NCBI RefSeq assembly: GCF_000003815.2
Contig: NC_049997.1
Span: 14,236,067-14,300,066 of the forward strand
Length of the DNA: 64,000 nucleotides
From: Branchiostoma floridae
Taxonomy: Eukaryota > Chordata > Leptocardii > Amphioxiformes > Branchiostomatidae
Direction of reading: 5' to 3'
The notes under the pieces are model-generated. The model had not been told where the DNA came from, ran no database searches, and saw only the letters and a program-made list of their open reading frames with translations. This document shows positions 25,401-40,400 of this stretch, piece after piece. The number at the start of each line of letters is the position of its first letter. The first letter of the stretch is position 1. Position numbers and translations under genes: made by a program.

Positions 25401-28400
25401 ACGACCTTCGATAAAGAATGTTTATTTGGCGAAGATGTGTGTTCGAGGAACTCTAGTTTTGTGCATGGATTTGAAGTGTAAAATTGTATCACAATCAAAT
25501 ACTGTAGCATTGCATGCACTACGGTTCTAACAAAGTTTTTGCATACATGTAAACTGCAAGATTGAGAAATAAGTGATTGGCAGAAGTACCTGGTAATTGG
25601 ATTTGTCATTGGAGCCAATCCAGACGTCGGCAGCATCGGCGTTGGGCGGAGTCACATCTACCGTCACCCCGCTGCTACAGACGGCCGTCTCTGGAAGGGT
25701 CTCCACCCACCTCTCGTACGTTATGGACGTCTCCTCTGCATGGATGCACACGATGTACCGCTTGTTCTGTTCCAGGCTCAGACCTTCCACGTTGATGTAT
25801 TCCTATGTGAAGAGTCATAATTTTAGTATCATGAACTAATGCACAGGTAACATATTTCATGACGCATGACATAGATAAGGAATAGCGACATAGTGGAACA
25901 GGCTGGGTAGCTACTGACAAAAAAAATCGAGGTTCTGCTGCAGTACCAAGGTCACACACCAGGGGATAAAAATCGACCCCGACCATCGTCTTTCCAACAC
26001 GTACCCATGTACCAAATATCATTACATTCCATCCAGAGGTTCTAGAGTTATACTGACCACAAATATCCGGAAACACAGACAGACACGCACACACAGAGAC
26101 ACACCGAAAACTATACCTCCATTTTTCATGGAGGTAATATTACTAATTTTGATGGTACATACACAATAGTTCCCGTAACGTACGAGGGATTATGCACTTT
26201 GTCACGGTAGAAACTGCATTCCTCTCACTGTAGTGCCAACTAGCGGAACCAGTCATTATTGTCCAGGAAAAGGTAACAGAAAGACCACCAAAATGTTGGG
26301 AAGTAAATTTCGCACAGTGATCCGTACTGTCTGTACTTACACTCGTAGTTCTTCCACACTGTATCATATCCTGGTGGTCACACGGGTTGGGAACACTAAG
26401 GTGGTGTCCGGCCATGGCGGATAGACTGGACCCTGTCTTATCCTCTAGTACGGCCCACTCGTACTTCCGGTGACGTAATGTCGGCCAAACGGCAGACAGC
26501 ATGGTTGTCTCATTGGTGTAGTCGATGTCATACTCGGTCCAGTCTGCGTTCAACTCCAGTGTGATGTTAGCTGTAAAATGATTTTTAATATGAATATTCT
26601 TAGATATAGAATAGAAAGTATTGGGGTTTCCAGAGTATTTGAAATTAGAAGCCGCTTAATTGCACACCCAATTTGCCAGTGTATTTCTTGCAATTATCCA
26701 TGATTCGTGTGGTGGAGCAAGTTATCTAGTTGGACCGCACCAGTCTGGGATTCCGGGATCCCGTGCACTTAACAGAAGTGTGCGGCGATCCGTTCTGCAA
26801 TTAGCTGGCTTCTACTGTACTATACTACAGACTCCGCCCATGTGGCGTCGCCAAAAAGAAGACTGTCTAGAAGGGTATGCGGTACTCACGGCGAGTGTCT
26901 ATGACTGTTGAGTAGTTCAGGCCTCTGTTGGTGCTGGTTTCTTCGCACTGGACGATCTCACTGGACACAGATGCCGACAGCCCCGTGTGGGCGTGTCCTC
27001 TCACAACCAGACTCAGACACTTGGTCAGATCACGTGGCAGTCCATCAACAGAGAAGGAAATCTGTGGAGGAATAAGAAAGACAATTACAGATGGTAGACA
27101 TGACCCCTTTGACCTTGCTGCTTTTTGGCTACTACCGTAACGATTCCGACACACAAAAATAGCAGCAGTTATAATGTATGACGTTTGAGTTTTGCATATT
27201 GAGACTCCTAGAACTAGAAAGGCCGACATTTGCTTAAGAGCAAATACAGCATATTTCAGCCATACCCCTTCCCACGCAACATTGGACTGTTCCAAATCAC
27301 CCCTGCGCAAAAATGGAACATCCTCTTAACAGTACATTATCCCCCAAAGTGGACTGGTATTGTGAATTGATTCCAGGTAAAAACAGAGCTTGCTTCTATT
27401 TTTCAGAAAATGACGATAATCACACTTTCCATTCAGAAAATTTTCATCATGACTGAAAATTGTTGAATGACTTCATGTAATGTCATTAACAATTTTCAGT
27501 ACGATAACTAGGTGTAAGTTTAAAAAAAGTATAAGCTCCTTGTGATGTGGGTACATTCATTATTGCAGTGAAATTTTTTTTATTCAAGTAGGGCATACGA
27601 TTTAATAATTATCAAGCAGGTGCAGGTACTGTAGGAGCGTTTGTTTTCTTCAAGCTGTAAAACTGTTAAACTGTTTTACTTTGTATGCAATCAGCCATCG
27701 AGCCTATTATTATTTTAGTTTAACAACTTCCTGCCAGACCCGGAAGATACGATTGAACCTTGTTCGAGGATTTATTTTCGTCTGTCTGGTCAGTCTGTTC
27801 ATACCCTCGAGGCTGGCGCTGAGAGTGTTTTATTGGGCTGAAACTCTGGCAGTTTAAAGTTACTTACAATTTAAATGTTCAAAGTTTATGTCAAACAACA
27901 ACAGCACTAGGAAATGTGGCCACTATAGACAGGTGGTCACTATAGAGAAAATGCTGATCTATTGACTAGGAGCCATACGTTACACATGATCATTAATCAT
28001 ATAAACATTGCACAGGTAAGCCAATTGTTTAGATGTACAATTAAGTTCAAATAATTCTGAAGAGAAATATTGATGAGAAAATAATCATTCTCGCCACTGT
28101 CTAACTTATAATTACGTATCAAAACTAAACGCAGATTTTCTAACTAACGCACCTTTCGCCGACTTCATCAAAGGACCGCCGGCTATCAATCAAACACGGC
28201 TGTTGATAAGACTTAGAGTTTCAAACAGCCATGTGCTGTGTGCCAGTTGACAGCGAACTTCATGCTACGTGATGTTTAACATTGCTTGGACCTTCTTTCC
28301 TACAGCGGTGCTTCTACAAAATATTTAGACTGTAACACTGAGTCCCACATGTTTTATAGAATAGAATTTGACGCAGAACAGCGTTTTTTGCTGGGTATTT

Positions 28401-31400
28401 TTCTTGAAACATGTTCGTGGGAATATCAGCGAGGCGGCGACGTAGGGATATCAGACCGTCAACAAAAGTCGCACGGCGGCTAACGGCGCATCGAAGATAC
28501 TAGCGCTATAAATAAGCGCTTCAACTAAGGATGGCAACCCGTACAATATTTTTGTATACTGTTGAGCTAAGTAAAGTTTGTTGTTTATGAGGTTTTAGTT
28601 GTCTTTGAAGCTTTGACCCGAAATATTTTAAAGTCAAACTGCTGAAGAGAATTAAGTGACTGTTACGATTATCGTAGATATGGCCCTAAAAAAACTGATA
28701 AAAGAAGCCTTCTCAATAGTCTAAAATGCAAGAGCTTCCGGGGGGGCTTCGCTCCCCCTGGCGGGAACACTGCTATATACGGGATCATGAGGCCCCGCTT
28801 ATGAATATTAATTAGCCTTTGGCCTCCTCTTCGCTGATTGGCTAGGTCTTTGATTCAATCAACTCTCCGGCTGACGCGCACAGGTGTGGCTCTGTGCGGG
28901 GTCACGGAAGGTCACGTCAGGAGGCCAAAAGAAAACAAATTTCCCCTCAGAAAAGTGCCAAAATTAATCATTTTAAAGTTGTTTATGTCAAAAATTTTAC
29001 TTGAATCTTGTTACCAAGTATCTAATGCCTATCTATACCAAATTTCAGGTCATTTAATTGTAATACCAGGGTACAGGAGCCAAAAGTGTCCTTTTTTGGT
29101 CAAAAATTGGCCAAAAATCGCAAAAAATAAGCCTTTTGTTGCACTGTACACCAAAAGTGTTATTGAATTTATATGAAGGTATTATCAAGGCACATCTGTG
29201 TCAAATTTCAGCTCATTCGGTTGCAATAGCAAGGTATAGGAGCCAAAAGTGTCCTTTTTTGGTCAAAAATTGGTAAAAAAATCGCAAAAATAAGCATTTT
29301 GTTGTACTGTACACCAAAAGTGTTATTGAATTTATATGGGGGCATTATCAAGGCACATCTCTGTCAAATTTCAGCTCATTTGGTTGTAATACCAGGGTAC
29401 AGGGGCCAAAAGTGTCCTTTTTTGGTCAAAAATTGGTCAAAAAATCGCAAAAATAAGCATTTTGTTGTACTGTACACCAAAAGTGTTATCGAATTTATAT
29501 GGGGGCATTATCAAGGCACATCTCTGTCAAATTTCAGCTCATTTGGTTGTAATACCAGGGTACAGGGGCCAAAATATACAGTTTTGGTCTAAAATTGACC
29601 AAAAAAATCTCAATAAAATCATTTTAGAGGCAGATATGAAAAAACTGAGAAAAAAGCATCAAGGTATTGGCCCATTCTACCCCTGTGCCAAATTTCAGGT
29701 CATTCGGTCCAGGAACGGCGGAGATGAATCACTTTGAAGATTTGACAGGAGAAAGAAGAAAGAAAGAAAGAAAGAAACATTACGAATACAATATATTTCA
29801 CCATACTATGTATGGCTGAAATATAATCACACAAACACATATTCAGCCACTCGGGTAGACACAGACAGAAATTATATTTCACTCACTTGGGGTGAAGTAA
29901 TAGATATATGTGTTTTAGCGATAAGAACTATACAGTCTTTTGGAAGTAAAACAGGCTTACATACACCTTTACAAGTTTCTCTCTCACACAGTCAAAAACA
30001 AGAAACAAATTTTGTCAACTAAAGGCACGTAGTACTAGTACTAATGTACTATCCCAAGCTCGCACAAATGTGTGGCCCAATGCTTTAGAAAAGGAGATAG
30101 GCATCGACCTAGATGGGCATCGACCTGTACTACGAAAGGTGTGGTAAGGATTGCAAGTTCAAGGGACCAGACAAGACAAGACAAGATTCTTATCAAGTTA
30201 TTAGCACTAACTGTTGTTTCATTGGAAGATGTTGGCGCGACTGTTGCCCAGTCAGTCAGTAATTTTCCATTCTCCGAGTCATCTGCGACGGCCCAGTCAT
30301 AGAAGTTCATGACGTCATCAGTTGGGTAGTACAGGTCACTGAACTTGTCAAAGATGACGTCAGCGCTCCTTGTGCCCGAGTCTGGATACGGACTGGTGAC
30401 GTGAAGTGTTCCGGGAAGTGGTGGGTCAGGAGCCACCAGGAATCCTGAACTGTAGACTGGAGGGGGTATATCATGATAAAGTCTATTGGTGACGAAAAGC
30501 ATTTAATCGTTAATTAGAAATCAGGACACAGCTTATGGTAGTATTACCCATATACTTAAACACATGTCGGAAGGGCAAAACAATCCTAAAAACGTTATTT
30601 ACTGTCGTCAAAGGATCAGAATCATCAAGAAATATTTTCACCAACGATCATCATCGTGTTTTCCGTGATAAATAGGATAAATACGAAGACCAACAATAAA
30701 GTTTGAACTAACGTAAGATGACATATCAGCACCAAGGACAGTGCCCTATTGTTTTATCATTCCTATAACCTATAGCTTGTTAAGAACAATAACTTTAGAA
30801 TGCCTGAACAAAATGTCAGAATACACTCAATGGACTAGACACAAGTCTTATCGAACTGGGACGGAGGCTGCTACAGACTACCAAACATTCTCTTATTTTC
30901 CATGACGAAACTCAAAATACAGCAGTACCTGGAGCAAAACAGCCAGCCTGATGACAGAACAAGACTTTAGACTTATAGGTGACATCGGGAGAGAGGTACA
31001 GGTCTTGATTTACAGCCATCCCGTGGGACGCCATCCCGAGGTTCACATAGTCCTGCACCACAGTCTCCTCCCCCTCTACCTCCTGCACGATGGACCATTG
31101 GACGTGGGTCACGTGAGCTTGATTGGCAGGTGGGATGGACCAATGGGCAGCCACCGCTGTCTTTGATGTCTGGTAGATCGACGGCGATGTGTCATAGCAG
31201 GCAGAGCGAATTGTCTGAAACCAAAACAAACGCAAAAGTTTACTTTCATTAAATGATATTTGAAAGGTTATCAACAATGTTTTCCATCAATAATTTGAAA
31301 TCCACATTTATTGACAATCCAACAGGAAACACGTACCTGTATTTGATATATTTCATCGTGCTGATCTGAAATGTAACACAACAGATTGTTAATTTGTTGA

Positions 31401-34400
31401 AATAAAATGTTTGAATGTTGATGTAATTGTTAGTATCCTAAAGATACTATCAAAAAATAATCATATCCAGAACCATGACCCTTAGCATACAATGGATACG
31501 ATATTCATCCGCAAACATTATGTGTAGAGAATATTTTGTGTATATAACTTATTTTCTTCTGTCGTTATGAATTCAAATAAAAACTTACCAGAACACTCCT
31601 GTCCGTCGATGACCTCTGCCCCCTGAAGAGCGTCTCCGTCTTGTAGAACCGTTATTCCATCTGAGGTGACAGTTGTGTCCCCGATGCTGTTACTGGCCTT
31701 AACTGTGATGTAATAGGTCTGGAAAGGTTAAACAGTAACAAATATTCAGTCTTACCTACATTTGAATATCTCCATTCAACTTTATTCATTTGTACAATTT
31801 AGTAACCCAAATGACGAAGTGAATGTAATGTACCAAGCCCAATGAACTGCCACACCATTCGTACGTCGTCCTAGTATGATAACATTTTTACCGTGGCATC
31901 GTCTATCATCCTTCAGTCGGTGATGTAGTAGGACTGCTGGGTAATGTAGCAACTATTCAGTTTTTCATACCTTTACGTATCCTATGTCCTATGTAACTTC
32001 CTCCTATCAGTAACCCAAACAGATATCTAAAGAAATGTACCAATGAAACAACACATCGATATTTTAGTACAGTATCCTCCTTCGCAGCATGCAGAACTCT
32101 GGCTGCATTATTTGGGGGGGGGGGCTGTGGTTGCTGATTTGTGACTTTAGACATAAACTGACTTAAAGGTTTTCTGATGTCTAGAGAGGCAGAGAGGCTG
32201 GTTTTTCTCAGGTATACTGCCTCTCCCGACATTAGAGACCCTAAGCCCATATTGAAAATTGCAACATCCCCCCTTCCCCAGAAAAACAGCGCTGCTAGGA
32301 GTTACCCTCTGCTCACGTCACACTTTCGGAAGGTGACGTATTCTGAACATCCGGGTCCCCAGTTATCCATCCTGCAGAAAGCCAAGGAACTGATAGAATA
32401 TTTGGTGAGTTTCATGTATCAAACTCAAACACAACCTCTTCTTTGTGAACATCTCTCCCACCTGGAAGGATGTCAGGCTCAGTCCATCCCTGCTCCACTC
32501 CGTGTTTTGTCCAACAGAAGTAAAGCCGACCACATCCGTGGCACCTGGTGACGTCCCGGCCCCCACCTGGTACGAGATGTCCTGATGTTCGTGTAGGAAG
32601 CCGGACCAGCGGGCCGATAGCGTGGTGGTGGTCGTCTGGAAGTCTGCGTCGGCCGACTGAAAAAGATGTAGACTTGTTGGCAAAGATTGCATTTCTTACT
32701 TCGACTTCGACTTTAATATATCCTCCTGTCTCCATTCAGATCGGTTTGGGGCAAGGATTTCCGCATCGCAGATTGCATTGCAGTTTTCAAATGTACTGTA
32801 CAAGCCCTTCCGCCCAAATCTAATCCTGCAAGCCTCCAGTTACACCATTTTCCTCCTCACATCCTGCCACCATGAACCAGGGCCAGCTAAACAAACCGAA
32901 AGTAAAACCTTAAGAATGGTAAAAACGTAAAATAATCTCGTAACATCATTTGATGTTTAGCTCCTGCGATATATCATTAGGACTTTTGACCTATTTCCCT
33001 ACATATCTGCAATGTGTACAATTTGAAATGTTGTTCCATACATGCGGGACCAACTTTGGACCCGAGCCAAGCCAACCTTTCTATCCTCCCAACCTACATA
33101 ATCTTCCACCTCACATTCTGTCACTCTTGCAATATTCAAGCAACTATTATCACACAACAAGACAAACACACAGACCAAAAGCAATGCCTCCATTTTCACA
33201 GGTGGTAGGTAAGACACAACTCAAAGACATAGTTTTTCTGTCACCCACCTGAAGATAGTCGTAAACAGGAGCCTGTGGGTCAGGGTTGATGTCCTCTACC
33301 ACACCAGCAGTCGGCTCGCCCTCGTAATGGACGTACGGAGAGGACGTGGCCACGGTGGACAGTCCAACAAAGTCCGTGGCCTTGACAGACACGTAGTATG
33401 AATGCGTTCCGTGTAGACCCCACTGTAGAGGAAAGAAAATATCTCCCTAAGGCCACAGCAAGTAAATTTTATGGATGACATCCGCGCGTTCATTAATTTT
33501 CGCCTCATTTTAGAAAAAAAGAAATGTTTTCTTTTTAAAAATGGTCAACATGACGAGAAAATACCAAAATGGGAAAATATGTTGTGTTGTAGCCTAATAT
33601 TGGACTTGTGTAGGGGTGACAGGAGCGAGGAGCCATGACTGTAATTGTAAAAATGAAACTGGTTTCCATATGGAAGCTTTGAGTGTAGTTGCCAACCTGG
33701 CAACCTGATAACGTTACCACGTCTTCCACACACTACACTACACCATAGTTCACTTCTTGAATACAGGAATGAATGATTTGTTTTCTGTACATAGTGGATA
33801 CATATGTGGTTTTCTAGAATACCTGTAGGCTGTCCCTGTGAATGGCTGTGCACCCGGAAGCGCCCCCACACGGACCCACGCTAGTTAAGGCTGTGTACTC
33901 CAAGATGTCCTCTCTATTAGCCTCGTGACCTAACCAATGACAATCGACATAATCTAGCATTAGTTCCATTCATAAGGTAGTACTCAATTCTTTTAACTCT
34001 CAATCACCATTATATTGCCATGACTATCGTTACGATTCATAGTATTTGTGTATTATGTTGAGGCGTGCTATAGCACAATCGGTGACATCAAGTAATGAGT
34101 TCTTAGCTCTGCAATCGATGGTATTTTTTCTACCAACTTTTTTTAACCTTCTGGAAAAGTTTAACTGCATGTTCCGACACGAAAATTAGACTAACCCAAA
34201 ATTTCGACCAAACTCTTTGTCAGGGAATGGCAAGCCGGTATATATGTAGTTTGCGGCCCACCAAGTGTTTCTGTTGAGCCGATAAAATTGCTTGTATTGA
34301 GGATCTAGTGAAGCTTTAATGTACATTTGTATGACAGTATGTAACATTTCGTCTTGGTTTAGCTCACGTTTTTGGTACCTTTTTCTGGACCAACAAAGTC

Positions 34401-37400
34401 AATGGCGCCAAAAGGTTTTGGGCGTGTGAGCTTCGTGTTGAAAATTACCGTCCAACTTACAGTCTACCAACACAGATAAACTTTCAACTTTACGCTAACC
34501 CGCCTGTTTCCTCAATTGTAGCTTGAAATTGAAATCTTCTACACATTGTGACCTAGTGGCCTGGATGCGATCCCTTCCTTCTAGGAAGGTAGTCGAAAGG
34601 TTTTTACTGAAACCTCTGCAGAAAAAAGGTTATCTTACCAACTGCGTACTCGTAGGTGAGCAAATCGGTATCCTCGTCGTCGGAAAACCCGTTAGCAGGC
34701 CATCGTGCCACGAGGTAGTCATCCTCCAGCGCCAATGTCACCTGGCCTGAGAACGTAGGGGGCCTTGCATCAACCACAATCGGCCCAATAGTCTGAAAAC
34801 AGAAATGATACACTCTTAACGTTAATGTCATAATTTATTCATTGAGTGAAAACGTATGAAGGGCATTGACATTTAAACAGATGCATACCGTGTAATTATA
34901 ATAAGAACACACATCATGACATTGACTCGCAGTTGAACAAACTTCTTTAACAAAGCAAAGGGTTCAGAAGAGGACATAGTTCACGTCAGACTAGGCTAAC
35001 TGAATGTTTGTAACGAATCATTCAATGGACAGTAAGGTCAATAGACTAAACGCTAGGTACCTTTGTGGTAGATAGGCCTGCTCTGTTTGTCGCAGTGACA
35101 CCGAGGTAGAATTCTTGTCCCTCGCCCAGACCAGAATGTCTTTAGTGGGGGAAAATTCATTAGTTATGAAAATCAGCAACAGTCTAAACAGTCAAGATCT
35201 ACGCAATTGTTAAACCTACGTTTTACACATCGAGAAAAGGATAGATCCGAAAAGATCCGTTAAGTCCATGAAAAAAGTTCATACTCTTCTTACCTAGTCT
35301 TGAAGACGGTGTGTCCGTGAGTTGAGGTGAGAGGCATGATGTCTGGACTGGAGGCACCAGATTCAGTAGAACTCAGGCCGACCTGGTAGTCATTTATTTG
35401 ACTCTCAACGTCAGAACCGTTCCAGTAAACAGCCAACTGGGACAAAAGAGGTTACAGTGATTAATCAATTTAGATTCGCATAGGGTTGCCAGGAGGGGGC
35501 AAAACGTAAAGTAATGTTGAACCTTATTTTACCATCACAAAAATAACTGTTAATTCATTGCTATATTATGATGAGTAATGGTTCCAAAATCATTCCCTGT
35601 GGAACCCCCTTGCAAACCCCAACTTAGTTACTTACAGTTGATTAGAAAGTAGTGTTATGCGATCAATTACTTAGAAACTTTGCATGCAGTAAGCCTTCGG
35701 GAATGATTTTGCAAATAAAAAAAAACTAACTATCTACACAAAAGGACTGGCCGTATACTCACATGCTTGTCAACAACCATGAAAAATGGAGATCCAAGAG
35801 CACCATCTGATTCACATCCCGCAGACGTAGCCATCCTAACGGTTTCTGGGTCGTCATTCAAATCTGCGTTGACGTTTACCATTGGACGATCGGTGAAGAT
35901 AGCGGGGTCGGCAACCTGTCTGGCCGCTGAGCTGTAAATGCACAACACAACACAATCACAGCAACGCACCTTTAGATACTCCTCTGATTGCCAAACGGCT
36001 ACCAAGGGACGAAGGCCCACAACGACACCTTTCGTTAACTACTCAAACCGTGCCTTATGTCCTTATGGGTCTTCGTACTTATGATAGCACGGGTTTGGTA
36101 AAAGATAAGATTGAGTTCTACTACATGTACGTGATAGTGATGCAAAAATAGAAAAGGAACCAAAAATTGCACCTGCACGTAGACGATGGGCCGTTCACGG
36201 CGACCTTTCTGAGTTGGTCATCCACCATCCAAACGTTCCCGCCGCCATCTTTGATCGCTCCCGTCCTTGCCCGGATATTCTCTATGACGATATTGGATAT
36301 GGACGGCGGAGACGTGTCGTACAGGATTCCGTCAGAACACACCGGTTCGGAGGCAGACAGGGCGCGATTAAAGGCGACCACGGTGCAGTAGTACGTGCCG
36401 GGGGAGGAGGCCGTGAAGCTGTGTTGTAGCTCGGTGGTCGTCTTTTCTGTTGCCTGGAAAATATTGCACATGACGATTACTCCTCAAGGCGAAATTCTGC
36501 TCAGAGACATGCTTATAATTGAAAAATTCTACGAACTATATCAGTGAATCTATCTACATGTTTCAAGTCTCTAGTTAAGATCCTCGATTCACAGCTAGCC
36601 GGAATTCTTTGCAAGAGGAGTGAAGGAGGCTGTGTACATCCGCGCCCACCGTCCGTCGCTGAGACGGAGGACGAAATAGGTTATCTGGCATTTACGACAC
36701 TCTGCTGCAGTCACGTGTCTCTGTCTGACGTCACGTTCCGGAAGCTACAGTAGACGGGTCCATTCCGGTGGGGTAAGTCCCAATTTATTTGTAGCATTAA
36801 TTACTTAAAGTTTAGTTTATCCACAATGTTATTTACCAACACAGATGAACTTCCATGCTAAGTGTCTAGTGCATGGCATGAATTATATTATGCCTACCGA
36901 ATCAGGCACAGGGATGCCGAAGTCACCCGGGAGCCCGCATCGAGTTCCAAAGAACACTTGGTAGCTCCTGACGCCGCTCTCGTGATCAAAGAATCCTTCC
37001 CAGCTAAAGTGCATGTTTGGATCACTCTGAAATACACATATTACGTACATGTAGCTTTTGAAAACACCTTTCTTAGTGTCACACCTGTTTCTCAGTGTCC
37101 CATTTGACCTCATAATGTCAGATGTTTTTCATTGAAGTTTAACAGCTATGTTATCATCCCTTTTTTATCAGGCAGGTGAGGATAAGTGTTATGATTAATA
37201 GACACTTAAGATTGAAAACATTTGTTTGCTTGTTTGCTTGTTTGTTTGTTTGTATGAAAGGACCGCCTTACCTGAAAGTCAATATCAGCCTGACCGGCAT
37301 AGTTGTCAATGATGTGGCCCGGTTCTGGAGGACTGATGTCGACTGTAATCTGTTAAAACGCACATATATTAGTACTTTAATTTTTCAAACCTCATTCGAC

Positions 37401-40400
37401 AATTTGGATTGTTGGATTGTTTGTAACTCTCTCCCACTAGATGTTATAACAGTTTCATCCACATAAACATTCAAAACACTGTGCCAGAGTATTTTGTAAC
37501 CACCGACCCTCAACCCTTACGACTTGGCACGAATAAGGACTATGATAAGGATACGATTTTCTACAATTTGAGGATTATGTTTTTGCATTGTGTGTACATG
37601 TGATCCCAGGGCCTTTAAGGATCACCGGAAAGCAGTGATTAGCCACTGATGGAAAACAGATTCTAAATAGATATAAGCAACGTATTTGCATACCAGTTTG
37701 CGTAAAGGCGTCGTAAAAGCATTCAGGAGGGTTAAATTTCATATAAACCTGCAGTCTTTCGGTGGTGGACAGCCGAGCACGGTTTGTGACGGTGACGTAG
37801 AAGTAGTAGTCGCTGTCGTGTTCTCCTATAGGGATGTCCATCTTAGATGCGTCAGGCACTATCTCGTACTTGGTCATGTAGCAGGGTTCCATGGGGGTAC
37901 ACTTACAGGTGTCCGCTGTACACGGCTCAGCATCCTTTAAAAGAAGAAGAAGAGAAGAAATTTATTGTGCGACAATTGTAACAGATACAATGTATGGCAA
38001 TCTGTGTATACATAGGAGTTGAACTATGCACTATTGCGAGAATCTATCAACTCATCTAATCCGATCAATATAATACAAGCTACTACTTTAGAACATTATG
38101 TCAATATTGCATTGCCTCGTTTTTGGAAGGAGTTGTAAATGAATTGGCCTAAAAGACAGTCATGATTCTTGACACCTAGCTGCAGCGCCTAAAAGACAGT
38201 CATGACTCTTGACACCTAGCTGCAGCGCTTTAGGCCTAAGTCACATTTCCAAATCTGGGCCCGGTCGGGCCGTTTGTGAAAACAAAAAATAGAAATGTAT
38301 ACATACAAATTTACACAAATATTGCCTATGATCATTATCTTCAGGTCTTGTGTAGTTCGGTGCCTTTTGTATTTTACTTTTATATATCGTTCCCAAAAGC
38401 TACCCGGTCGGGCCCCGGTTTGGAAATGTGGAATATGCCTTAGTAGAAGTAGAACCAGTTTGTGTTGCCATATGATGAAGGTGGCAAACTGTCCGCGAAA
38501 TGTCGCTTATTAGTTGCAAACATTTGGTTTTGTACAAAGAGAGTTTTATTTGATTTCTTGATTGACATGAGATTGGATCGTCCATCCATTAAAATTCTAG
38601 TTGATAACGTTGCGATACACGGGAGAAAATATCATGGAAAAAGTATATTCCACGATGATTCTAACACTAGTAACATGATCGTAGACTTCTTGTTGTAAAT
38701 TACATACAGATGAGACGCGAACAGCCAAGTTGCCGTCCCCATGGACAATGGACTCGTCCGCCATATCCACCAACCGCCAGTAGATTGTGTACAGACCGCT
38801 GTGGATGTCGTATGTTGTGAACTTCACCCTGTAACCAATGAAACAAAATCCCATAAAACTTTTGCCTTGGTGTCGAAGTTATCGTGAAACAAGAAGTGAA
38901 TCTCGGTGCCGAATTGGCAGCTAAAAGGGTTGTACAAATCAGATGTTAGAATTGGCAGGAGAAAGGGCTGCTAGCTTCATCTTCGACGAATGTAGGAACG
39001 GAGGCATAAGTACCAAAGAAAGTGTGCAATGTAAAAATAGTAAGTGTGAAGCGCAAAAATAGTATATGTGTTGCACGGGGAAAAGTAAGTGGGCAAACAA
39101 CGTAAGTGTATTCACCAGACAAATAGATGTGTTGCACATTGTTGCTGTCGGCCACGGTAGACATGATAGGGAAAAAATGATCAGATTTACGTAAAGCTTT
39201 TCGACTTACAGACAGTCATAAAGATCTCTGGAATTGTGGACAGTTATGCCCTCCACGCCATTCTTCTCCAGCCAGAAGTCTTCGATGATTGGAGGAGAGC
39301 TGTCGATGTGGATGGACACTTCGTCGGTCTGCTGGTTTCCTAGGATGTCAGTAGCTCTGATGTAGGTCGTCACAGTGTCACCGTCAACTCTGGAAGAAGA
39401 AAATAACGAATTCAAAGTCTTGCTCACATAGACAACATGCTTCTTAAAGATAAACGTTACGCAGATTGACTTCAAAGCGTTTGAATGGTTCAAACGAAGT
39501 TGGTAGCCGATAGTAAAGCGTGGCTTCGCTACGGCTCGCATTTTCAGTCAGACAGCCAGGTCATCCCAACTCTTCTCATCTTCCTGGTACGTGTGTTTTA
39601 ATGTGTAGAGTGGTTACTTTCACGCCTGAAGCTCCTACATATGATGCCATACATGATGCATAGTTTGCACGCATGTGTTCTGGTTTGAGGCACTTTCGGG
39701 TACACGGGACCCCTACGTGGCCCATAGATACCCTACGGCTACCGGACTATCTTTCGGCCCGGCCGGGCCCTGGATTTTTTTTTTAAATTTAGTCGGAGTT
39801 AAAATAAACCCGGGACCCGGCGACAGAGAGCACCCACCTAGAGATGGTAAGGGACTGTGACCCTGCGTGAAGATCATCCACACTGGTCCACGCACCGGAA
39901 GTTTTTGTTGTTCCTCCTTGGTGGTCAACATGGTAGGACGTCTGTAAAGAGGTCACACAATGATCAGACGTTATGCATCTATCTATTCGTCTATTTTGTC
40001 AATATCTATCCATTCGGATATCCATCTATCCATCTAGTACCTGTCCATATATGTATTATCTACCTGTCTACCTATCAGTCCATCTATCTGCATTATTATC
40101 TGCCTGTCTACCTATCATTATCATAGTCCCTACATCTACATATTTACGTACGTGCTTGTGTGTGTTTCTGAGTGTTTTAATATTATTTCTAAGACGATAA
40201 CAGTTCAAAGTTCACGCTAGCTACTTCTTGTTACATGTTTACGTTATGTTACAAAGGGACAGCGAAGGCAGTTTTGTATACCTCAAAGGTCACCACTCCC
40301 TTCTGGTTGACGATGGCCTGCCGAGATCGTTCCGTGGTGTCGAAGTCGTCGTTCGCTTGGGGCACGGGTACAAAGAATTCAGCAATGGCGTTCAGGAACT

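Noticed and set aside
35584-35711. Possible small inverted-repeat element (CAAAATCATTCCC / GGGAATGATTTTG)
   Set aside because: Only 13-base arms, no other copy in the window and no target duplication that I can see.
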